The notes beneath the pieces were generated by a model. It was not told the origin of the DNA and did no database searches. It saw only the letters and a program-made list of their open reading frames with translations. Position numbers and translations under genes: made by a program. From Chthonomonas sp. UBA1950 (GTDB taxonomy: Bacteria > Armatimonadota > Fimbriimonadia > Fimbriimonadales > Fimbriimonadaceae): DNA of 27,978 nucleotides. The stretch covers positions 1 through 27,978 of the forward strand of contig DDEQ01000046.1 in NCBI GenBank assembly GCA_002336105.1. The letters are read 5' to 3'. Below are positions 23,579 through 27,978 of this stretch, piece by piece (within the stretch, counting starts at the first letter, position 1; each line of letters starts with the position of its first letter).

Positions 23579-24469
23579 CTAGAAGGGTGGCAAGAGTCGT
23601 CGAAAACCGAACGCCAAAATCAGGGGTAATCCCAACCCGTGCTGACCGAGTAAACGCAGGTAAGGAACACGCAGGCTACCATTCATATGTTCAGGTTGGG
23701 GCCAACCCACCCATGCCGGTAGCGGATTCGGTAGTATTTGCCCCCGAGCAGCCAAAACCCCGCCGGTCATCGCTGCAACAGTGTCTGTATCACCGCCTAA
23801 TCTCACAGAATGCTCGATTCCTTCCATGACGGAATCGGCACAAAAGACGGTAGTAATCACTGCGTTCACCGAGTGAACGACATATCCAGTCGGCCCTTTC
23901 GAGGGAAGCGGTTCATCAAACGGCCAATCATGGAACTCCGATTTGATGTCGGAAAGGGTTGCACCGGCTGCCAACTCGGCGATGATCTCGGCACCCATGA
24001 TAGCAAGCGGGTGCGTATGAGTTACAGTTGCACCAGCTACGGCAAATTTGCGTCGATCCTCTCTAGAATTTGGAAACCACGCGCCAATAACTGCGGACCG
24101 CATCGCGGCACCGTTTCCCGCAGACGGTAAGCCAGATCGAGTAGGTGAGATTCCAGCCGTAAGGCGAGAGCAGGCTTTCACAGTATTGAGCCCGATCCCG
24201 GGCGGACAGCTTAAGAACCAAGTTCTGAGGCGTCGGCCCAAGGATTTCTGAAATTGGGCGATATCTCCACCGGATTCATTTAAGGATTGAGCCACAAATA
24301 TAGACTGAATTGTGTCGTCACTTATCAAACCTTTGCCAAGCCACATTCGCTGACGGACTGGTCCCGGCAGAAGCTTGGGGGCTCGAAATGCAGAGAGCCC
24401 CTCATAGGGTAGCCCTAGGCTATCGCCAAGAGCTGTTCCTATGAGCGTCGACTTTACTCTGAGGTTCAT
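23579..24469 (-). CDS. ADP-ribosylglycohydrolase family protein
   Basis: 296 residues, of the DraG/ARH fold, which uses two Mg ions to remove ADP-ribose from proteins or small molecules. Conserved motifs in order: TALGDSLGLPYEG (12-24), the metal-binding SDDT (50-53, Asp51/Asp52), SAGNGAAMRSAVIGAW (117-131), HTHPLAIMGAE, and RLGGDTDTVAAMTGG (223-237, Asp227/Asp229). The metal site is complete. The usual DraG partner DraT and nitrogenase genes are not here, so the substrate is open. It lies 42 bp after the GH50-like gene on the same strand and may share its transcript. Confidence 0.9.
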   Translation of the reverse strand: MNLRVKSTLIGTALGDSLGLPYEGLSAFRAPKLLPGPVRQRMWLGKGLISDDTIQSIFVAQSLNESGGDIAQFQKSLGRRLRTWFLSCPPGIGLNTVKACSRLTAGISPTRSGLPSAGNGAAMRSAVIGAWFPNSREDRRKFAVAGATVTHTHPLAIMGAEIIAELAAGATLSDIKSEFHDWPFDEPLPSKGPTGYVVHSVNAVITTVFCADSVMEGIEHSVRLGGDTDTVAAMTGGVLAARGQILPNPLPAWVGWPQPEHMNGSLRVPYLRLLGQHGLGLPLILAFGFRRLLPPF

Positions 24470-24511
24470 TGATCTCTAGACGTAAACTAAAGGCCCCGTT
24501 GGCAAGAACAA

Positions 24512-26572
24512 TCACTTAGCTCTTGAGTGAATCTCATACACCTTCGAGTGAATTTCCTTCGCAGCTTTGATAGCTTCTGGATACGGAGTGTCCGTAACAT
24601 CGACCATTCCAATCTGATAGTTTTCACCGTCAAGAGTTCTCCCAGTTAGAGGCTCATCCACATACTGGAACCAATGACAGCCCACAAACGCTGGGTTCGA
24701 GGCAACTGACTGGACGTATTCATGATACATCTTGGCCCGACCAGCTTGGGTCCCGGCATCCACCAGCCCAGGGTGGAACATCCCGCGATCTGTTGCTCCA
24801 AAGTGAAACTCACCGATAATAATGGGCTTATTCAGAGCTTTGACCCAACCCCACTCTTTCTGATTGAGAGCTGGCTTATAGATGTTGAAGCTGATTACGT
24901 CAGTGTATTTTGAGGCAGCTTCGACAGCATCCTGACCGTACCAAGCGAATCTGCAACCGAGATACAAGTGATTCGGATCTACCTTCTTCAGCTCCTCCCG
25001 AACAATTCGGTGATAGGTCTCCGAAAGAAGAGTCACAAAGGAGGATAAATCCTCCTTCTGCTTCGCCGAAAAGGAAAGAGCCGTCTTGTAAGGCAATTCA
25101 AGATCAGCCCAACTCACAAAGTTCGTTTTCCACGCTTTGTTAAGTTCGATGATCGAACTGTATCTCGATTTGAGAAGTTGAACGAACGCTTGCTTCGCTG
25201 GGGAGTCCTTCGCTTCGTAACTCAGTGCACCAATGCCCAAACCGTACCGACCGTTTTCTGGCCCTTGCCCCGACCAGCTTAGTTCGTTATCAATAAAAGT
25301 CCCGAGGCAGTAAGGATCGTTCCTAATTTTGGCGGTACCTGCAACCGCCTGTTGAACTGAAGCACGAAACTCGGGATCAAATGGATCATGCATCTGCCCC
25401 CAGTAGTCGCTTCCTGACGCAACATGCTTATGTTTGCCCCCGACCGAGGTCGTATACACGTACGGCACCTTACCATTGCCATGAAACATGGTGTCTGACC
25501 AGTTTCCAATCGTGTTGAAGCCCCATGAGTTCATTCGGTCCAGCGAGATCGATCGCCATTCTTCTCTCCAATTAGCCCCATATTTTCGGAGGAGGTTTGC
25601 TTGGTAAAACCTGAATGACTTCCCTTCTCTACGCACCCCGCCGTGGTTGGTTGTGTCGAATCCAGCAAACTCCGACAAAGGGTCACCGGTCTTTGGAAGC
25701 CAACTGAACATTTCTTCTCTCCCAGATGTGAAAGTGGCTCCCGAGAGCGATAGGCAATCGCATCCGTTGGAAAAGAATAGGTTTCCGGCTGGATCGACGA
25801 ACCACCACTTGCCATCGACTTTTGCCGTTCGAAAGAAGCCTGTCGCTTGCTGCTTAGGACCACCCAGCCAGCCGCCGTATTGGTCTCGACCAGCCAGCTT
25901 CGAATTACGCAACAGCCCCCGTTCAGCGGCCAAGCGCTTCCTGAACTCTGAGTCTGAGCCCAGTTTGCCCGGCCATGATTCTTGGGCGTATTGACCGTAC
26001 TGATCGACTATTCCGACCATCGAGACAGGCGGAGTCAGGCTAATCTCTTTTAGGATGACCGTTGTTGCCTTTTCGGGTTGGTGCATGAACATTTGCAGAT
26101 CGACGACATTTCTCGGATTCCACCCTGGGCCACCGCTGGAAGACATCGAGTTAAGCCCTTTTCGCCTTGGTATTCCATTCATTCCGAAGCTTTTTGGATC
26201 TTGGCCGACGGGTAAAGCAGCAATGTAGGTTTGGTGGGCTGGAATGACAATTTGGCCTTGCTTCGAGTGCAAATAGCCGTTTGCGGTCGGATCATCATCG
26301 CATCGAACACCAATTTCGACCGAAAATGGATTGGGGTTTGTGATTTTGAGAGCCAGCGCCCCAAACTTGGAAAAGTCATAGACTAATTTCGGCTTCAAGT
26401 GGAGCGATGGCCATTCGCTGGTTCCGAAAACCAGTCTCATGCCTCCCGCAGTAGGATCATAGGTTGCGACTACGTCTCCAGTCGTCCAAAGCTTGACTTT
26501 TTCAGAACTATCGGCAAGAAAGAACGGCGTGTCCCCGGCAAGACTAAGCGCAACCATGAGCGAAGCTAGCAT
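24512..26572 (-). CDS. GH50-family (beta-agarase-like) glycoside hydrolase
   Basis: 686 residues. The start MLASLMVALSLAG reads as a short export signal without a basic N-region; no earlier in-frame start exists because a stop lies just upstream. A beta-sandwich, carbohydrate-binding-like region (about 20-180) leads into a (beta/alpha)8 barrel. GH50 hallmarks: WWFVDPAGNLFFSNGCDCL, TFIDNELSW with presumed acid/base Glu430, IIIGEFHFGATDRGMFHPGL with presumed nucleophile Glu588, and GCHWFQYVDEPLTGRTLDGE. The Glu spacing of about 158 residues fits GH50 exo-beta-agarases. GH50 enzymes act on agarose chains, but function cannot be taken from sequence alone, and a related galactan is equally possible. 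It is first in a minus-strand pair with the ADP-ribosylglycohydrolase gene. Confidence 0.85.
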   Translation of the reverse strand: MLASLMVALSLAGDTPFFLADSSEKVKLWTTGDVVATYDPTAGGMRLVFGTSEWPSLHLKPKLVYDFSKFGALALKITNPNPFSVEIGVRCDDDPTANGYLHSKQGQIVIPAHQTYIAALPVGQDPKSFGMNGIPRRKGLNSMSSSGGPGWNPRNVVDLQMFMHQPEKATTVILKEISLTPPVSMVGIVDQYGQYAQESWPGKLGSDSEFRKRLAAERGLLRNSKLAGRDQYGGWLGGPKQQATGFFRTAKVDGKWWFVDPAGNLFFSNGCDCLSLSGATFTSGREEMFSWLPKTGDPLSEFAGFDTTNHGGVRREGKSFRFYQANLLRKYGANWREEWRSISLDRMNSWGFNTIGNWSDTMFHGNGKVPYVYTTSVGGKHKHVASGSDYWGQMHDPFDPEFRASVQQAVAGTAKIRNDPYCLGTFIDNELSWSGQGPENGRYGLGIGALSYEAKDSPAKQAFVQLLKSRYSSIIELNKAWKTNFVSWADLELPYKTALSFSAKQKEDLSSFVTLLSETYHRIVREELKKVDPNHLYLGCRFAWYGQDAVEAASKYTDVISFNIYKPALNQKEWGWVKALNKPIIIGEFHFGATDRGMFHPGLVDAGTQAGRAKMYHEYVQSVASNPAFVGCHWFQYVDEPLTGRTLDGENYQIGMVDVTDTPYPEAIKAAKEIHSKVYEIHSRAK

Positions 26573-26606
26573 GTCTTCATCATAGGCATATTAGGTTGTA
26601 TTAGGT

Positions 26607-26654
26607 TTCGAGCTGGCTCAAAAAAGAGATAAAGGCTTCTTTTTGAGTTTCGAA
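26607..26654. repeat. Imperfect inverted repeat in the divergent GH50 / zinc-ribbon promoter region
   Basis: CTCAAAAA (26617-26624) is matched by TTTTTGAG (26640-26647), and the flanks TTCGA (26607-26611) and TCGAA (26650-26654) extend the dyad, with a 15-base centre. It lies in the 133-bp gap between two divergent starts, so an operator or promoter element is more likely than a terminator. Two TTAGGTT copies precede it (26591 and 26601). Confidence 0.45.
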
Positions 26655-26705
26655 CTGAACTTGAATTGTGCAAAGGGCAAGTGAGCGTTACTATCGCCTT
26701 CTGCT

Positions 26706-27590
26706 TTGGAGAACAGCCGAACCCTACAAGCTGAATTATTCGTCACTTTGTTAGGTGCGTATAGTTACCAGGTTTGGCTACTATATAGGGTAGGTCGAGC
26801 AACTAGAATGGGATTCGTCACAGTCGTATTAGGGTGTTGTGTCTGGATCCCGCTTTGCGTGTGGATCTGGTCAATCATTGGCTGGATGATCACCGGGGAA
26901 ATGGACGTGATCTCAGGGATCGCCGGAATCTGGATCGCGATTGGTCTTGGTTGGGTTTGTCTTCAACCACCTCGTAGCGTTCCGATTGCTTCACCGCTGG
27001 CTTTTGCTGCGGTTGTCGGCACTGTTATTGTTTATCCATTTGTTCGAGTGGGTTGGGCAAAGCGAGAGCTAAAGAGTGTTGAAATTGATGCCCTGCAACG
27101 TGCTTATGACGCACTTTCGCTTAAGCCGGGCAATCCGGCGTCGAAGATAAAGATCGCTCGCCAAATATATGGCTTGGGAATGCCTGGGCATGCACTCGTC
27201 ATTGCTGAAAATGTGATCGGTCAACTTCCTGAGCAGTATTTCCGAGACGAACATCGAATGCTCAAATCATGGCGACAAGTCGTTAAGCAACCCGACCATT
27301 TTCGCCCCATTGCATGCGTTGAATGCGGCACGATGAATCAACCGGGAAATATTCATTGCGCAGCATGCGGTGCACCTTTTCTACTAGATCGCGCCAAGGG
27401 AAGGTTTGTGGGCAAGACCCAAGGTCGCAAATTGATGGCAGTCTGGTTTACGCTTGTCGCAATTGTCGGCGTGATGCCAGCGACGGCGGCCCTCCCACCC
27501 TATTTAGCAATCGTTGCCATTATCACACTCTTGTGTGCAGGATTTGGCATGGTTTTTTATGCATTTTTCGGCGCTGGGAGCCAAGATTGA
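26706..27590 (+). CDS. Membrane protein with a C-terminal double-CxxC zinc ribbon
   Basis: 294 residues from TTG at 26706, the first possible start because a stop in frame lies at 26682. Hydrophobic segments occur at about 8-30, 40-62, 72-84 and 92-112, then a soluble helical part (VEIDALQRAYDALSLKPGNP, TPR-like), a zinc ribbon CVECGTMNQPGNIHCAACG (about 200-220), and two further membrane segments (about 240-262 and 265-287). The ribbon is of the CxxC-x13-CxxC type. No known family was recognised. The stop overlaps the start of the following Lpt permease gene by 4 bp (TTGA), so the two are translationally coupled, which suggests a joint role at the envelope. Confidence 0.7.
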   Translation: MENSRTLQAELFVTLLGAYSYQVWLLYRVGRATRMGFVTVVLGCCVWIPLCVWIWSIIGWMITGEMDVISGIAGIWIAIGLGWVCLQPPRSVPIASPLAFAAVVGTVIVYPFVRVGWAKRELKSVEIDALQRAYDALSLKPGNPASKIKIARQIYGLGMPGHALVIAENVIGQLPEQYFRDEHRMLKSWRQVVKQPDHFRPIACVECGTMNQPGNIHCAACGAPFLLDRAKGRFVGKTQGRKLMAVWFTLVAIVGVMPATAALPPYLAIVAIITLLCAGFGMVFYAFFGAGSQD

Positions 27591-27978
27591 GCCGGCTTGA
27601 CCGAATGCTGATTCGGGAGATGATCGTACCGTTTTTAACAGGCACCGTCGTGCTACTGTTACTGTTTCAAGCCAATGCTTATATTTATGTAGCCAAGCAG
27701 TTCAACCTTGACTACGTTCCCGTTCTCGCCAGACTCCAGTTCATCTTGTTCAGCACGCCGCAGTATCTTGAGATGACACTACCCGTCGGCTCGGCATTTG
27801 CGGCGGCCCTGCTGATGACCCGAATTGCACGCGAGAGCGAACTCACCGCTTTAAGGGCAAACGGGGCAAGCATACGTCGCGTGGTCTTACCTATTGCCAT
27901 GTTTGGCGTACTGGCTGGGGTCGCGAACTACATTGTTGTTGAGCAGGTCAAGCCTGTCGCAACGAAAAAAGCAAACGG
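27587..27978 (+). CDS. LptF/LptG-family (YjgP/YjgQ) permease, 3' end beyond window
   Basis: At least 130 codons; the reading frame runs off the window. A TTG start (27587) overlapping the previous stop gives SRLDRMLIREMIVPFLTG, the typical LptF/G N-terminus; an ATG at 27605 is the alternative. Two membrane helices and the family motif ARESELTALRANGASIRRVV, which forms the coupling helix that contacts LptB, are visible, with a third helix starting before the edge. These permeases form the LptB2FG ABC transporter that extracts lipopolysaccharide from the inner membrane. LptF and LptG cannot be told apart here. Confidence 0.92.
   Translation, partial: MSRLDRMLIREMIVPFLTGTVVLLLLFQANAYIYVAKQFNLDYVPVLARLQFILFSTPQYLEMTLPVGSAFAAALLMTRIARESELTALRANGASIRRVVLPIAMFGVLAGVANYIVVEQVKPVATKKAN

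Overview
This is ordinary chromosomal DNA of a bacterium with a compact, moderate-GC genome. Reading it by eye I find about 31 protein genes and one tRNA gene, and no insertion sequence, prophage, CRISPR array, integrase or toxin-antitoxin locus. An LptF/LptG-type LPS-export permease and a complete dTDP-L-rhamnose operon point to an outer membrane (diderm cell). The mix of glycoside hydrolases, secreted hydrolases, a lone nuoF and a short rpsP-khpA-rimM operon would fit an Armatimonadota (Fimbriimonadia-like) heterotroph, but that placement is impression only and was not tested.

Layout. 1-6.6 kb: the 3' part of a ROK sugar kinase; a minus-strand run of membrane-anchored alpha/beta hydrolase, pyrimidine-nucleoside phosphorylase and beta-propeller lipoprotein; a MASE1 sensor histidine kinase with no adjacent regulator; a small esterase. 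6.7-10.9 kb: a DedA membrane protein followed by a TatD nuclease, a shared terminator, an isolated nuoF, a TrmO tRNA methyltransferase with a RelE-like tail, and a small helix-hairpin-helix protein resembling the N-terminus of DNA polymerase X. 11-16.2 kb: GH1 beta-glucosidase, a VOC protein, then the tightly overlapping rfbB-rfbA-rfbC-rfbD operon that turns glucose-1-phosphate and dTTP into dTDP-L-rhamnose.

16.2-21 kb: mazG and a secreted S1/P1 zinc nuclease on the minus strand, a divergent M28 peptidase, and an Ig-like/TPR secreted protein that ends at a perfect 15-bp terminator shared with rimM. 21-22.4 kb: rpsP-khpA-rimM (minus) and a divergent tRNA-Leu(CAG). 22.4-27.98 kb: a membrane diguanylate cyclase, a minus-strand pair of a GH50 agarase-like enzyme and an ADP-ribosylglycohydrolase, then a membrane zinc-ribbon protein translationally coupled to the 5' end of an LptF/LptG permease gene cut by the window edge.

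Functional themes are carbohydrate use (ROK kinase, GH1, GH50), cell-surface glycan building and export (rhamnose, Lpt), nucleotide scavenging and cleaning (S1/P1 nuclease, Pdp, MazG), and translation/RNA maintenance (S16, KhpA, RimM, TrmO, tRNA-Leu). Genes are packed closely, and three convergent pairs overlap at their 3' ends. I did not find a convincing new multi-gene system. The most unusual items are the stand-alone PolX-like HhH protein, the GH50 plus ADP-ribosylglycohydrolase pair, and the zinc-ribbon membrane protein coupled to the Lpt permease.
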